From positions 1 through 64,000 of the forward strand of contig DASZZP010000038.1 of NCBI GenBank assembly GCA_035544875.1: a stretch of 64,000 bases of DNA, given 5' to 3'. Below the pieces are notes generated by a model. It did not search any database, was not told the origin of the DNA, and worked only from the letters and a program-made list of their open reading frames with translations. The translations under genes were made by a program, and so were the position numbers. Within the stretch, counting starts at the first letter, position 1. Each line of letters starts with the position of its first letter. The stretch comes from JASLEW01 sp035544875 (GTDB lineage Bacteria; Acidobacteriota; Thermoanaerobaculia; Multivoradales; UBA5704). Of this stretch, positions 45,085-55,100 are shown in pieces.

Positions 45085-45681
45085 ATGACCAGAGTCAAAG
45101 CGACGGCGGCGACAAGAATGGACGATCAGCTCTCCACCACCGACTCTTCTTCGTCGACGCGCCGCCGGCGTGCCTCCGCGCACCGCGCGGCGTGCCGGCG
45201 TCCGGCCTGGCAGCTGGCGGCGCTGGCAGCGGCCGCGACGATGCAGCTGGCCGCCGCCGGCGGCGCCTCTCCGGCGGCTACGGCGGAGGCGACGGGCGCG
45301 GCGCGCAAGAGTGCCGAAGCGCTGTTCGACAAATACGTGGAGCTCGAGCACGCCTTCGACCCGGCGATCGCCGACCTCTACGCCGACGACGCGCATATCG
45401 TCAGCCGCAAGGTCTACCCCGACCGGCCGGCGGAGGTGCGGACCTACCCGGCATCTCGGTACAAGCAGCAGCTGCGCCGGGTGATGCCGATCGCCAAGCG
45501 CAACCACGACGTCAGCTTTTACACCGCGATGACCTACACCCGCGAGGGCAACCGCGTCCGGATCAAGGCCACGCGCTACGCCGAGCTCAAGAAGTTCGTC
45601 AGCCCGCTCGAGCTCCTGGTCGGCCCCGGCCCGGGCGGCACATGGCTGATCTACGAGGAGCTCAGCGAAGCCCGCCCGTAA
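45085..45681 (+). CDS. Secreted small protein, NTF2-like fold suspected
   Basis: A 198-residue protein: Arg-rich start, hydrophobic stretch (about residues 45-62), then a domain of about 125 residues with the look of SnoaL/NTF2-like proteins (ALFDKYVELEHAFDPAIADLYADDAHIVSR, RYKQQLRRVMP, MTYTREGNRVRIKATR). No catalytic residues can be assigned. I chose the second ATG (45085), preceded by AAGGA; an ATG at 45064 adds seven residues. It lies 53 bases after the M49-like gene and is probably co-transcribed. Confidence 0.65.
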   Translation: MTRVKATAATRMDDQLSTTDSSSSTRRRRASAHRAACRRPAWQLAALAAAATMQLAAAGGASPAATAEATGAARKSAEALFDKYVELEHAFDPAIADLYADDAHIVSRKVYPDRPAEVRTYPASRYKQQLRRVMPIAKRNHDVSFYTAMTYTREGNRVRIKATRYAELKKFVSPLELLVGPGPGGTWLIYEELSEARP

Positions 45682-45741
45682 GGAATGCCGGCGCCACGCG
45701 ACGCCACCGCGCCGGCCGGAGACGGGGTGGCCGGCGGCTGC

Positions 45742-46563
45742 TCAGACCGTCACCAAGAGATGAAACCGCATGAACGCCAGGATCTGCCTGATGATCTCCC
45801 GCGACGCCGGGCTGTCGTGCAACAGGTCGAACGCATGCGGAGCCGCGGCGTGATTCGCAAATGTAATAGGCAGATTGCGGCTTACCGCTTTGGCCAGGAA
45901 GCGGTCAAGGGTTTCGTTCAAATGAGGAATTTCATCCTGGCCTGCCCGCACGACGAACAGCGGTATATCCCGCGGCAGATCGCTGATTGGTCTGCCCGCG
46001 CCTGGGTTGGCGAACCCCAATGTCTTGGCCGCCTCGGCCACGGTGGTGGACCCGTCGAGGTCCAGCATGAACCCGTAGCACAGAACTGCACACTTCAGAG
46101 AATCCCGGGCTTCCTGCATCAGCGCCCACAATGCGAGCGGCACATTGCCGGAGCTGGCCCACAAGCCGATCCTGTGCTCATCTATTCCCAATGATGCGGC
46201 GTTCTGCCGCACATACTCGAGCAGGGCGCGAATATCTCCTGCCGGTTCGCGATTCGTGTAGGTGACTGCCACCATTCCCGAGGCCGCCGCCAGTCGTCCC
46301 CACGAGACGGAAGACCCCATCTCTTTGAACTTGCAACCGGCCCACCGCTGAAATCCCAGGTCAGGGAATCCAGCCACGACGACGACCGCGGGCAACGGCG
46401 CGCTACGCGGCGCGTCCGGTGGACGATAGATATCCATGGTCAGAACATCCGCGCCGGCTGCCCCATATTCGACGTCGCGCCGAATGGTCACCGCATCCAT
46501 GCCAGCGATCTGGTAGACCACCGCTTTCTTCGTGATGTCCGCTTGCTGCGCGTCTTGGCTCAT
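45742..46563 (-). CDS. Alpha/beta hydrolase (dienelactone hydrolase/esterase-like)
   Basis: A 273-residue cytoplasmic alpha/beta hydrolase. A strand-turn with oxyanion residues (VVVVAGFPDLG, about 60-70) is followed by the nucleophile elbow GLWASSGN (about 133-140; S137 likely nucleophile), an acid in RAGQDEIPHLNE (about 207) and His in AAPHAFDLLHD (about 247). The start MSQDAQQAD follows GGGAGGTTTAATAGAGACT. Codon use is clearly less GC-rich than in its neighbours (for example around 45850-45960), suggesting recent acquisition. Substrate unknown. Confidence 0.82.
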   Translation of the reverse strand: MSQDAQQADITKKAVVYQIAGMDAVTIRRDVEYGAAGADVLTMDIYRPPDAPRSAPLPAVVVVAGFPDLGFQRWAGCKFKEMGSSVSWGRLAAASGMVAVTYTNREPAGDIRALLEYVRQNAASLGIDEHRIGLWASSGNVPLALWALMQEARDSLKCAVLCYGFMLDLDGSTTVAEAAKTLGFANPGAGRPISDLPRDIPLFVVRAGQDEIPHLNETLDRFLAKAVSRNLPITFANHAAAPHAFDLLHDSPASREIIRQILAFMRFHLLVTV

Positions 46564-46625
46564 AGTCTCTATTAAACCTCCCGACAGGCTGCCCGGTCAA
46601 CGTCAGGTCGCGCGAACCGCTCGCC

Positions 46626-48284
46626 CTACTCATCAAGCTCGATGAGGAAGGTCTCCGCCACGGCCACCGGGCGTCCAGGTGCGAAGGGCTCGCCGCTCGC
46701 GAATACGCCGCCGCCGCCGAAGTCGACTGCCAGGAGGCGACCGGTCGCCGCCTCCAGGGCGATCTCGTCGCCGCTCATGATCGGCCCGCCGCCGCGCAGC
46801 TTGTGGATCACGAAGAGCTCGCCGTTCTGAGCGCGCAGAGAGGGCTCCGTGGCAATCGAGGTCGCGGTCAGACCGGAGCTCGGCTCGGGACCGAGACCGG
46901 CGCCCGCGGGGGGCGGCCCGGGCGGCTGGTCGAGGCGGCCGGCGGCGACCAGCCTCCAGGACTGGGTGGGATCGACCGCGAGGTAGAGGCCGCCGTGAGT
47001 CTGCAGGTAGAGCTTGTCGCCGCCGCGCAGCGGCGCACCGCCGCGCCCGACCAGGGCGAAGGTCTGCCACGGCCCGCCGCTCCAGGCAGCGGCGCCGATC
47101 GCGCCGCTCTGCGCCACCGGCGCGCTCAGATACTGCCCGGAGGCACTGCGCAGCGTCGCCTCGCGGCGCGCGGCCGAGAGCTCCTGCCGCAAGTCGCGCC
47201 ACATCTTGGTCCGCACTCCATCCGGCCGGATGAGCCAGAAGCCGCGCAGGTCGGCGTTGACGGGTCTTGCGGTCACGCTGTGCAGCAGCTCGTTGCAGTA
47301 GATCTGCCAGTAGACCGCGTAGCGCACCCCCCAGGCAAGTGCGGCATCGCCCAGCTCCCGCAGGCGGCTCGGCCGGTCGGCACCCCGCGGCGTCAGGTCC
47401 CTCGGCATGCCGTACTCGCCGAGCAGGATGTTGCGCCGCCCGTAGAGGGCGCTCGGCGGCGCCTTCGACTGCAGGTAGTCGAGCGCCCGGGTGAGCTGGG
47501 CCGGGTCGAAATCGATGTCCCAGCTCGAGTAGGAGTAGAGATCGGCATGGGTGTAAGGCAGCACGTCGTTGGTGGCGGTCACCGCACCGCGGATGGCCGC
47601 CCGCAGCTGGTTGACCTCGGCCGCGTGCGCCACGGTGACGCCCCGCTCCCCCGCACTGCCGGCTTCGGCCCGGGCCCGCTCGACGCCGTCCTGGCGCGCA
47701 TTCCACCACTGCGTCATCCCGCGCAGCCGCGCCGGTTCGGGATCGATGCCCTCGGCCAGCCCCGCGCGCAGCAGGTGATCGCCCTCCCAGTTCTGCAGCA
47801 CGAAGGTCTTGCCCGTGCCGGCGTAGGTCGCCAGCAGGTATCTGGCCAGCTCGTAGATCTGCCGCGACTCGGCCGCGACCTGCCCGCCCGTCATGCCGGC
47901 CAGGAACTCGGGGCTGCCGGTAACCGGCTCGACGATCAGCAGATAGGTGGAGAACGGCTTGGCGAAGAGGACCTGGAAGTAAGGATGCCGCGCCAGCTCG
48001 ACCGGGCTGCCGGGCGGCGGACCCCAGAGGGAATGGAAGGGATAGAGCTGGGCGATCTCGGGAGTCAGCCAGACCTTGATGACACGCGTCCCGAGGGCCA
48101 GCAACTGGTCGGCGCCCTCGTTGAGGAAGTCCTCGGCGGTGAGGTCGTAGGTGCCGCCGGCGTGGGCGGCGCCGAGCAGGTCGCGGAGGTCGGCGCCGCC
48201 GGCCGGGGCGGCGCCCGCGCCCTCCCCCAGCCAGCCGAAAGCCAGCGCCAGCAGCAGCCCGCATCGCCGATAGGCCTGCCTCAA
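46626..48284 (-). CDS. Secreted glycosidase-like TIM barrel with fascin-type beta-trefoil
   Basis: A 552-residue exported protein. I start at TTG 48284 because a GGGAGGG site lies four bases upstream and a good signal peptide follows (RQAYRRCGLLLALAFGWLGEGAGA). Residues of about 30-360 look like a retaining-glycosidase TIM barrel: FVLQNWEGDH (about 165) and ILLGEYGMP (about 280) are candidate acid/base and nucleophile segments. Residues of about 385-550 form a beta-trefoil of the fascin type (GQYLSAPVAQSG, GGLYLAVDP, RLLAVDFGGG). The substrate polysaccharide and glycoside hydrolase family cannot be fixed by eye. The frame continues upstream to 48449 but that part looks non-coding. Confidence 0.7.
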   Translation of the reverse strand: MRQAYRRCGLLLALAFGWLGEGAGAAPAGGADLRDLLGAAHAGGTYDLTAEDFLNEGADQLLALGTRVIKVWLTPEIAQLYPFHSLWGPPPGSPVELARHPYFQVLFAKPFSTYLLIVEPVTGSPEFLAGMTGGQVAAESRQIYELARYLLATYAGTGKTFVLQNWEGDHLLRAGLAEGIDPEPARLRGMTQWWNARQDGVERARAEAGSAGERGVTVAHAAEVNQLRAAIRGAVTATNDVLPYTHADLYSYSSWDIDFDPAQLTRALDYLQSKAPPSALYGRRNILLGEYGMPRDLTPRGADRPSRLRELGDAALAWGVRYAVYWQIYCNELLHSVTARPVNADLRGFWLIRPDGVRTKMWRDLRQELSAARREATLRSASGQYLSAPVAQSGAIGAAAWSGGPWQTFALVGRGGAPLRGGDKLYLQTHGGLYLAVDPTQSWRLVAAGRLDQPPGPPPAGAGLGPEPSSGLTATSIATEPSLRAQNGELFVIHKLRGGGPIMSGDEIALEAATGRLLAVDFGGGGVFASGEPFAPGRPVAVAETFLIELDE

Positions 48285-48797
48285 GTCACCCTCCCCCCTG
48301 CCTTGCGACCCTCCACCGCGGAGAAGAGCTGGCCCGATCGGCAGGCCGCCGCCGCCGCCACGCGCACCGGCCGTTGCAGGCCTCCGCCTCCTCCGGGCCA
48401 ATGAGAGCAGCTCCCCCCGGACTCTCCCCGGTGATTGTGATTGTCCCATGGCCCGCGGGTGGCGGAGGACGTTCGCGTCCGATCAGCGGGACAACGCCGC
48501 GGTGCGGCAAGGGCGCTGCCGCAGGGAACCGATCCGATCTCGGCCTTTCCGGCACAAGACCTGGAAGAAGAATGACTTAGGGGAGATCACCTGGCCATTG
48601 GCAGCCCGCGCAATCAAGGCAATCAGGGGCGAGCGCTGAACCGTGGCCTGGGCCGCAACTGGATGAGAACAAAGGTCCAGCATTCGCTCCGGCGATGCCG
48701 CGCGGCGGTCGCGATCCGGCCAGGCACGGCTTTTGCCTCGCTGGCTCGAGTATCCGCTCGCGGCCTGCACCCGGCGCGACGCTTTGGAGATCAAGTC
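48285..48797. other. Divergent intergenic region, 513 bp
   Basis: No convincing gene. The minus-strand gene uses the ribosome site at 48288-48294. Near the plus-strand gene there is GGAGATCAAG at 48786-48795. A patch of lower GC at 48560-48625 (AAGAAGAATGACTTAGGG, CAATCAAGGCAATCAGG) may hold promoter elements. Nothing else stands out. Confidence 0.5.
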
Positions 48798-50186
48798 ATG
48801 AAAGCCACAACAGCTATACCGCTCGCCCTAGCCGCGCTGGCATTGACCGGCGCGGCGAGTGATGCGGCCTACGCGCAGTTGCCGGCGGCGATGCTGCGGC
48901 CGGCGGTCGTCTCGGCCGCTGTCTCGATCAACGGGGCGGTCGGCGTCGACTTCTTCTACAGCAACCTTTCTCCCTACGGGCGCTGGATCGAGCGCCCGAG
49001 CTACGGCTGGGTCTGGGCGCCGCGCCGGGTGCGATTCGGCTGGCGCCCGTACAGCGCGGGTCACTGGGTCTACACCGACTACGGCTGGACCTGGGTCTCC
49101 ACCGAGCCCTGGGGATGGGCAACCTATCACTACGGCCGCTGGTACTACGATCCCGACTACGGCTGGGAATGGATCCCGGGCACCGACTGGGGTCCCGCCT
49201 GGGTGTCCTGGCAGCAAGGAAGCGGCTACATCGGCTGGGCGCCGCTGCCTCCCGCGGTCGGTTTCAGCGCCGGGGTCGGACTGGCGCTCGGCGGATTCAA
49301 CCTGAGCGTCGGTCTCGCGCCCCACTATTGTTTCGTCCCCGAGCGCTCGTTCCTCTCGCTCAACGTGACCAACTACATCGTGCCGCCGGCGCGCAACGTC
49401 ACGATCATCAACAACACCACCAACATCACCAACTACACGGTGGTCAACAACCGCGTCGTCAACCAGAGCATCAACGTGCAGCATGTCGAGCAGGTCACCG
49501 GCCAGCGCGTGCATCAGCTCCAGGTTGCCGAGGTCCACGGGGCAAGCGCGCAATCCGCCCGGGTGAGCGGCAACACCCTCAGAGTATTTCGCCCCAACGT
49601 GGTGAAGAGCGCTTCGACGCCGCCGCCGTCGGCAGTGATCAAGTCGACCGGCGCGGCGGTCTCGCAGACCCAGCTGCAGCGCCAGCACCAGAGCGAGCAG
49701 AAGGCGCTCGCCGCGCAGCATCAGAACGAGTTCGATCGGCTCAAGAGCATTCACCGCAACGAGCTCAAGGGCGGCGCCAGGACGCCGGCCCAGCCGACCA
49801 ATCAAGGCAGCTCCCCCGCGGGCGGAGCCAAGGCGGCGGGCTCGACCAATCAGCTGAGCCTGCAGCAGCAGACCGAGATCAAGGCGATGCAGGACCAGCA
49901 CCGGCGCGAGCACGCGCGGCTCGCGGCGCGCCACAATCTCGATCTGCAGAATGCCGGCCAAGCGGCAAAGGGAGGCGGGTCCCACACCAACGCCAACGCC
50001 TACCGGTCCCCGCCCCCCGCGCAGCCAGCGGCGTCCTCCGGGAACAAGGGCGGTGGCGGTCGTGGCGGCAGCTCTGCCGGCAGCGGTCCGCAACGCACGG
50101 GGGGTGGCCAGCCGCAGCCCAAGGCGCAGCGCGCGGCGCCGCCCAAGAAGCCGGCCGGCGGCCATCCTCCCCCGTCCAGAAGCTAG
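48798..50186 (+). CDS. DUF6600 Trp/Tyr-rich secreted protein
   Basis: A 462-residue envelope protein: signal peptide (residues 1-27, cleavage near AYAQ), then a DUF6600 region (about 45-180) with repeated Y-G-W modules (SPYGRWIE, YGWVWAP, AGHWVYTDYGW, YGRWYYDPDYGWEW). After it comes an Asn/Thr/Val beta stretch (about 195-235) and a long low-complexity tail with a short coiled coil (QLQRQHQSEQKALAAQHQNEFDRLKS) and Gly/Pro/Lys-rich end. The aromatic repeats suggest surface or matrix binding. GGAGATC five bases before the ATG supports the start. Function unknown. Confidence 0.82.
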   Translation: MKATTAIPLALAALALTGAASDAAYAQLPAAMLRPAVVSAAVSINGAVGVDFFYSNLSPYGRWIERPSYGWVWAPRRVRFGWRPYSAGHWVYTDYGWTWVSTEPWGWATYHYGRWYYDPDYGWEWIPGTDWGPAWVSWQQGSGYIGWAPLPPAVGFSAGVGLALGGFNLSVGLAPHYCFVPERSFLSLNVTNYIVPPARNVTIINNTTNITNYTVVNNRVVNQSINVQHVEQVTGQRVHQLQVAEVHGASAQSARVSGNTLRVFRPNVVKSASTPPPSAVIKSTGAAVSQTQLQRQHQSEQKALAAQHQNEFDRLKSIHRNELKGGARTPAQPTNQGSSPAGGAKAAGSTNQLSLQQQTEIKAMQDQHRREHARLAARHNLDLQNAGQAAKGGGSHTNANAYRSPPPAQPAASSGNKGGGGRGGSSAGSGPQRTGGGQPQPKAQRAAPPKKPAGGHPPPSRS

Positions 50187-50241
50187 GGCCGGGGCCGCCG
50201 CTGCCAAGGCCGCCCGATTTGCAGTACATTGAAGGGCGGCG

Positions 50242-51108
50242 ATGCGCGAACAGTCAAGCGAGCCTTCCTCTGCGACGACCGGGGTTCCCGACGCCCCGGT
50301 CGTTGCGCATGCCGCGGGCGCATCCGAGACGGCTGCGCTCGGCGCGGGCGATCTGGAGACCATTCAGTTCGAGCGCGCCGATTTCGGCGCCCAAGGCGCC
50401 GGCGCCGAGGAGCTGCATTGTGTGCGCTGCAAGGCGGAGCTGCGGGGCAGCTACTTCGACCTCAACGGCCAGCCCGCCTGCGAACGCTGCCGCTACCTGG
50501 TGGAAGAGACCTACCGCCGAGGGCCGGGGAAGGCCGGCCTGCTGCGCGCCGCGGCGGCCGGACTCGGGGCGGCGGCGGCAGGCGCGCTGCTCTATTACGC
50601 GGTGCTGGCGCTGACCGGCTATCAGGTCGGCCTGATCGCCATCGTGGTCGGCTGGATGGTCGGCAAGTCGGTGCGTTGGGGGTCGCGCGGCCACGGCGGC
50701 TGGCGCTACCAGGGCCTCGCCATGTTTCTGACCTACATGGCCATCGCGAGCACCTATCTTCCCCTGGCCGTCACGGCGTTCGAAAAACAGAGGGCGGCCG
50801 CGAGCTCCGGGGCCGCTGGTGGCGCGAGCGCGGTCGCCGCGCTGGCCGCGGCACCCGCCGGCGAGCGCCGTCCCGCGCCCGGCGCCGGCCGGATCGCGCT
50901 CGCCATCCTCGCGCTGCTGGCGCTGGCGGCGGCGATGCCGCTGCTCGGCGGCTTCCACCACCCGCTGGGTCTGTTGATCATGGCTTTCGGCGTGCTGCAA
51001 GCCTGGTCGCTCAACAAGCGGCCGGTCCTCGCCATCACCGGCCCCTACCAGATCCGGGGCGCCGGCGTCACCGGCGTTCCTGGCGTCATGGCAGCGCCCC
51101 AACCCTGA
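50242..51108 (+). CDS. Zinc-ribbon (LIM-like) membrane protein
   Basis: A 288-residue protein. After a disordered start, CVRC (about residue 56) and CERC (about 77) form a LIM-like treble-clef zinc knuckle (LHCVRCKAEL...FDLNGQPACERCRYL). Four to five membrane helices follow (about 97-120, 128-145, 155-175, 215-235 and 240-260). It is 14 bases before a site-2 protease gene that also begins with a zinc ribbon, so both may work together at the membrane. GAAGGGCGG precedes the ATG. Confidence 0.72.
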   Translation: MREQSSEPSSATTGVPDAPVVAHAAGASETAALGAGDLETIQFERADFGAQGAGAEELHCVRCKAELRGSYFDLNGQPACERCRYLVEETYRRGPGKAGLLRAAAAGLGAAAAGALLYYAVLALTGYQVGLIAIVVGWMVGKSVRWGSRGHGGWRYQGLAMFLTYMAIASTYLPLAVTAFEKQRAAASSGAAGGASAVAALAAAPAGERRPAPGAGRIALAILALLALAAAMPLLGGFHHPLGLLIMAFGVLQAWSLNKRPVLAITGPYQIRGAGVTGVPGVMAAPQP

Positions 51109-51121
51109 GATCCACCGGCCG

Positions 51122-52150
51122 ATGAACTGCGCGCAATGCGACACCGCGCTGGCGCCGGCGCGCCTGAGCTGCCCGATCTGCCAGCGCCTGGTGCACGCGG
51201 CGGAGCTCCAGGCTCTGGCCGCCGGCGCCGGCGAGGCGGCACGGGCCGGCGACGCGACCGCCGAGCTCTCGGCCTGGCGGCAGGCCCTCGATCTGCTGCC
51301 GCTGGGCACCCGGCAGCGCGCCATCGTCGCCGGCAAGGTCGAGGAGCTGAGCCGGCGCGTTGATACGGCCTCGCCGCTGCGCCGGCCGGCCCCGCGGCCG
51401 GACAGCTGGCAGACCGCCGCAGCCGGCGGCGGCGGCCGAGAGGGGCTGGCCCGCGGCGGCGCTCTGGCGACCGCCGCAGCCTTCCTGCTGACCAAGGGCA
51501 AGCTGCTGCTGCTCGGCCTGACCAAGTCGAGCGTCCTGCTGAGCATGATCCTGTCGCTCGCCCTCTACTGGACCGTGTTCGGCTGGAAGTTCGCCCTCGG
51601 CCTGATCCTCTCCCTCTACGTCCACGAGATGGGGCATGTGGCCGCCTTGCAGCGCTTCGGCATCCGCGCCTCGTGGCCGATGTTCATCCCCGGCCTGGGC
51701 GCCCTGGTGCTGCTCCGCCAGCATCCGGCCAATCCGCGCGAGGATGCGCGCATCGGGCTTGCCGGTCCCATCTGGGGCCTCGGCGCCGCCCTCGCCGCCT
51801 ATGCCGCCTTCCGGATCGGCGGCTGGCCGATCTGCGGCGCGATCGCCGCCGTCGGCGCCTGGATCAATCTGTTCAATCTCTTGCCGGTCTGGCAGCTCGA
51901 CGGCGGCAGGGCCTGGAACGCCCTGTCGCGCTCGCAGCGGGTCCTGGCGGCTGCCGGTCTGGCGATCACCTGGGCCATCTTCCAGGAGCCGCTGCTGCTG
52001 ATCTTGCTGCTCGCCGCCACCTTCCGCGCCGCCAGCCGCAACGCCCCGGTCGAGGGCGACCCGCCGGCGCTCGGGCAGTATCTCTTCCTGCTCGTCAGCC
52101 TGGCGGCGCTGGCCACCCTCAAAGTCCCCATGGTCCACGCTCGCCCCTGA
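51122..52150 (+). CDS. Site-2 protease (M50) with N-terminal zinc ribbon
   Basis: A 342-residue intramembrane metalloprotease. The N-terminus has a CxxC...CxxC ribbon (MNCAQCDTA and LSCPICQRL), then a helical linker. The membrane domain contains HEMGH (about residues 168-172) and LDGGRAWNA (about 259-267), the two halves of the S2P zinc site, plus about six helices. S2Ps release membrane-tethered regulators; no anti-sigma factor is nearby. It is followed by a SNF2 helicase gene whose ATG overlaps this stop (TGATG). Confidence 0.88.
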   Translation: MNCAQCDTALAPARLSCPICQRLVHAAELQALAAGAGEAARAGDATAELSAWRQALDLLPLGTRQRAIVAGKVEELSRRVDTASPLRRPAPRPDSWQTAAAGGGGREGLARGGALATAAAFLLTKGKLLLLGLTKSSVLLSMILSLALYWTVFGWKFALGLILSLYVHEMGHVAALQRFGIRASWPMFIPGLGALVLLRQHPANPREDARIGLAGPIWGLGAALAAYAAFRIGGWPICGAIAAVGAWINLFNLLPVWQLDGGRAWNALSRSQRVLAAAGLAITWAIFQEPLLLILLLAATFRAASRNAPVEGDPPALGQYLFLLVSLAALATLKVPMVHARP

Positions 52151-55100
52151 TGCGCTACCCGGCCGACCTCGAGCTCCACCGCAGCGGAATTGGCCTGGTT
52201 CCGCCAGGTCCCAAGGGCGCCGAGACTGCGATCTATGTCGGCCACGTGCCGGGGAGCAGGGCCCCTCTGCGCTCGTGCAACTGCGAGACGAGCCGCCGCC
52301 GGACGTGCGATCACCTCAAGCGCCTCGACCGCGCCCTGGCCGGGCTGCAGCCGCATCTCGCCGCGGCCGGCTGGGAGGCGCTCTTCCCGGGCACGGTCTG
52401 GTACCGGCTGGCGAAACTGCTGCACGAGGGCCGTCCGCAGGCGTGCGACACGATCCGCGTCAGCCGGCGGCGCCGGGGGGACGGCGAGGCCCTCGAGCTG
52501 CGCTTGACCTCCCCTGACGGCGAGGAGCTCGCGCGCTATTTCGACTCCTCCCCCGCCCGGCTCCGCTTTCTCGAACGGATCGGCCAGGCAGGCGGGGCCG
52601 AGGGCACCTTCGACCGCGCGGGACTCCTGGCCCGCCTCGCGCTCTTCCAGCTCGAGCTCGACGAGCGTGCGCTCGCGAAGCGGGGCTACAAGACGCAACG
52701 CCAGACCTGGGAGGAGAGCTTCTGGCACCGGCTGGCCTATCACTGCGTCCGCGAGTTCGAAGGCGAAGGAGAGGGCGGCAGCTTTCACCCCGCGATCGAC
52801 GCGGCCAGCGGCCGCTTCACCCTGGCATTCCGCCTGGCTGGCCAGCCGGTCATCGAGGTCAGCGTGCCGCGCCTCCAGGTGAGCTCCGCCCTCAAGCTGC
52901 TCGCGGCGGCCTTTCCGGGTCAGGAGGATCTGGCGATCCACCCGCTGCCGCTGCGCTCGATCTTTCACGTCACTCTCGAGACCAGCTTCGATCTCTCGGA
53001 GGCCGAGGTTCGTCCCGCCATCCGGGCGCTCCAGGCCTGCGGCGAGGAGCGCTTCTTCGATCTCGAAGAGATCGAGCCTTTCCGCTACGGCAACCTGGTC
53101 TACCTGCGGGAGCTGGGCATTCTGGCCGAGCTCGAGCGGCCCGACCGCGAGCGCAGGTTCCGCGCCCCGGCGCAGATGAAACTCAAGCGCAGCCAGGTCC
53201 CGAGCTTCCTCGCGGAGTACAGCGAGGCCTGGGAGGAGGGGGCGCTGGTGCTCGACGAAGAGCTGCGCCACCGCAAGATCTTTCGCGACTTCGACTCCAT
53301 CGAAATCGCCGGCGACGCGCTCGACCGCAGCTGGTACTGGCTTTCGATCAGCTACGGCCTCGGCAATCAGTCGATCTCGCTCGCCGAGCTGCTGCGCGGC
53401 CGGCGCGAGGGACTGCCGTTTCTCGAGGTCGCCACGGGCTGGGTCGACCTCAATGCCCCCGCCTTCAGCCACCTTGCGGGGCTGGCCGAAGGCGGCGACC
53501 GGCTGGCGGCGCCGGCCGGCGCGGGCGAGGCCGTCCCCGGGGCCGCCGAAGGGTCAAACACCGAGCCGCCGGCAGACCTCGGCGGCGGCGCTTCGCCCGT
53601 GGCGGCCGATCCGGTCCGCCTCACCGCCAGCGAGTTGCTGCGCCTGCAGGCGGCGGTGGGCCGGCCCCTGCGGCTCGGAGGAAAGAGCACCGCGGCCCTC
53701 GCCACTCTGCTCGAGCTCCGCCCCGCGCGTCCGCCAGGGCCGCTCGCCGGACTCGCGACTCCGCTGCGGCCCTATCAGCGGATCGGCCTCGACTGGCTTC
53801 GTTTCCTGTGGGAGAACCGGCTCGGAGGACTGCTCTGCGATGACATGGGGCTGGGCAAGACGCATCAGGTCATGGCGCTGCTGGTGAGCGTCTCCGAGCA
53901 GCGCGAGGCGGCGGCGCCCTTTCTGGTGGTCTGTCCGACCAGCGTGATCAGCCACTGGCGCGATAAGATCCGCGACCACGCGCCCGGCCTACGGGCTTTG
54001 ATCCATCACGGAGCGCAACGCGGCCTGCCGCCGCGGTTGCAGGCCGGCGACGTGGTCGTGACCTCCTACGGGATCCTGCTGCGCGACGCTCAGGCGCTGG
54101 CCGAGACCGCCTTCGCGGTCGTGGTCTTCGACGAGGTGCAGAACCTCAAGAACCGCGAGACCAAGGGATACCAGGCCGCGGCGGGCCTCGGCGCCGAGAT
54201 CAAGCTTGGCTTGACCGGCACGCCGATCGAGAACTCGCTCGACGATCTCAAGGCGCTGTTCGACCTCGTCCTGCCAGGATACCTGGGCAGCGACTCGGCC
54301 TTCGGCGAGCGCTATGCCGGCCTCGAGCCCGGCGCGGTTCCCGACGGCGCGGTCCCGGGCGAGGTCTCCAGCGCGGTCTCCGGAGCGGCCGGATTGGGCG
54401 CCGAGCCGCCGGCGGCGGCCGCGGGGCTTGCAGGTGGAGCGCTGCTCACGGCATCGGCCCGCGCCAGCGCCGCCGAGGATGGAGCGGCGATGGCGGAGCG
54501 CCGGCTGCAGACCGGCGAGCTGCGACGGATCATCTCGCCTTTCGTGCTTCGCCGCCTGAAACAGACGGTCCTGACGGAGCTGCCGGAGAAGATCGAGGAC
54601 CTGCGCACCTGCACTCTTTCGACCGACCAGGTCAAGCTCTACCGCGACGCCCTCGGCGGCCGCGGGGCCGAGCTCGTCCGGGCGGTAGCGGCCGCCGGGG
54701 AACCGCTGCCTTACATCCACATCTTCGCCCTGCTGCAGCTGCTCAAGCAGATCTGCGATCATCCCGCGCTTGCCCTGCGCCGGCTGGACGAGGCCGAGAG
54801 TTTCGCCTCCGGCAAGTGGGACCTCTATCGCGAGATCGTCGCGGAGAGCCTCGACAGCGGGCGGAAGGTCGTCGTCTTCACTCATTTCCTGGGCATGATC
54901 ACCCTGATGGAGCGCCATCTCCAGGCGCTCGGCGTCGGTTACGTGAGCCTGACGGGGGGCAGCGGCAGCAGCGGGCGCCGCGGCGCGCTGATCGCGCGAT
55001 TCAATCGCGATCCCGACTGCCGCGTCTACCTCGGCAGTCTCAAGGCCGGCGGCACCGGCATCGACCTCGCCGCCGCTTCGATCGTGATCCATTACGACCG

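Noticed and set aside
48663..48797. Upstream start for the DUF6600 protein at ATG 48663
   Set aside because: The signal peptide and a good GGAGAT site place the start at 48798; upstream residues are Arg-rich read-through.
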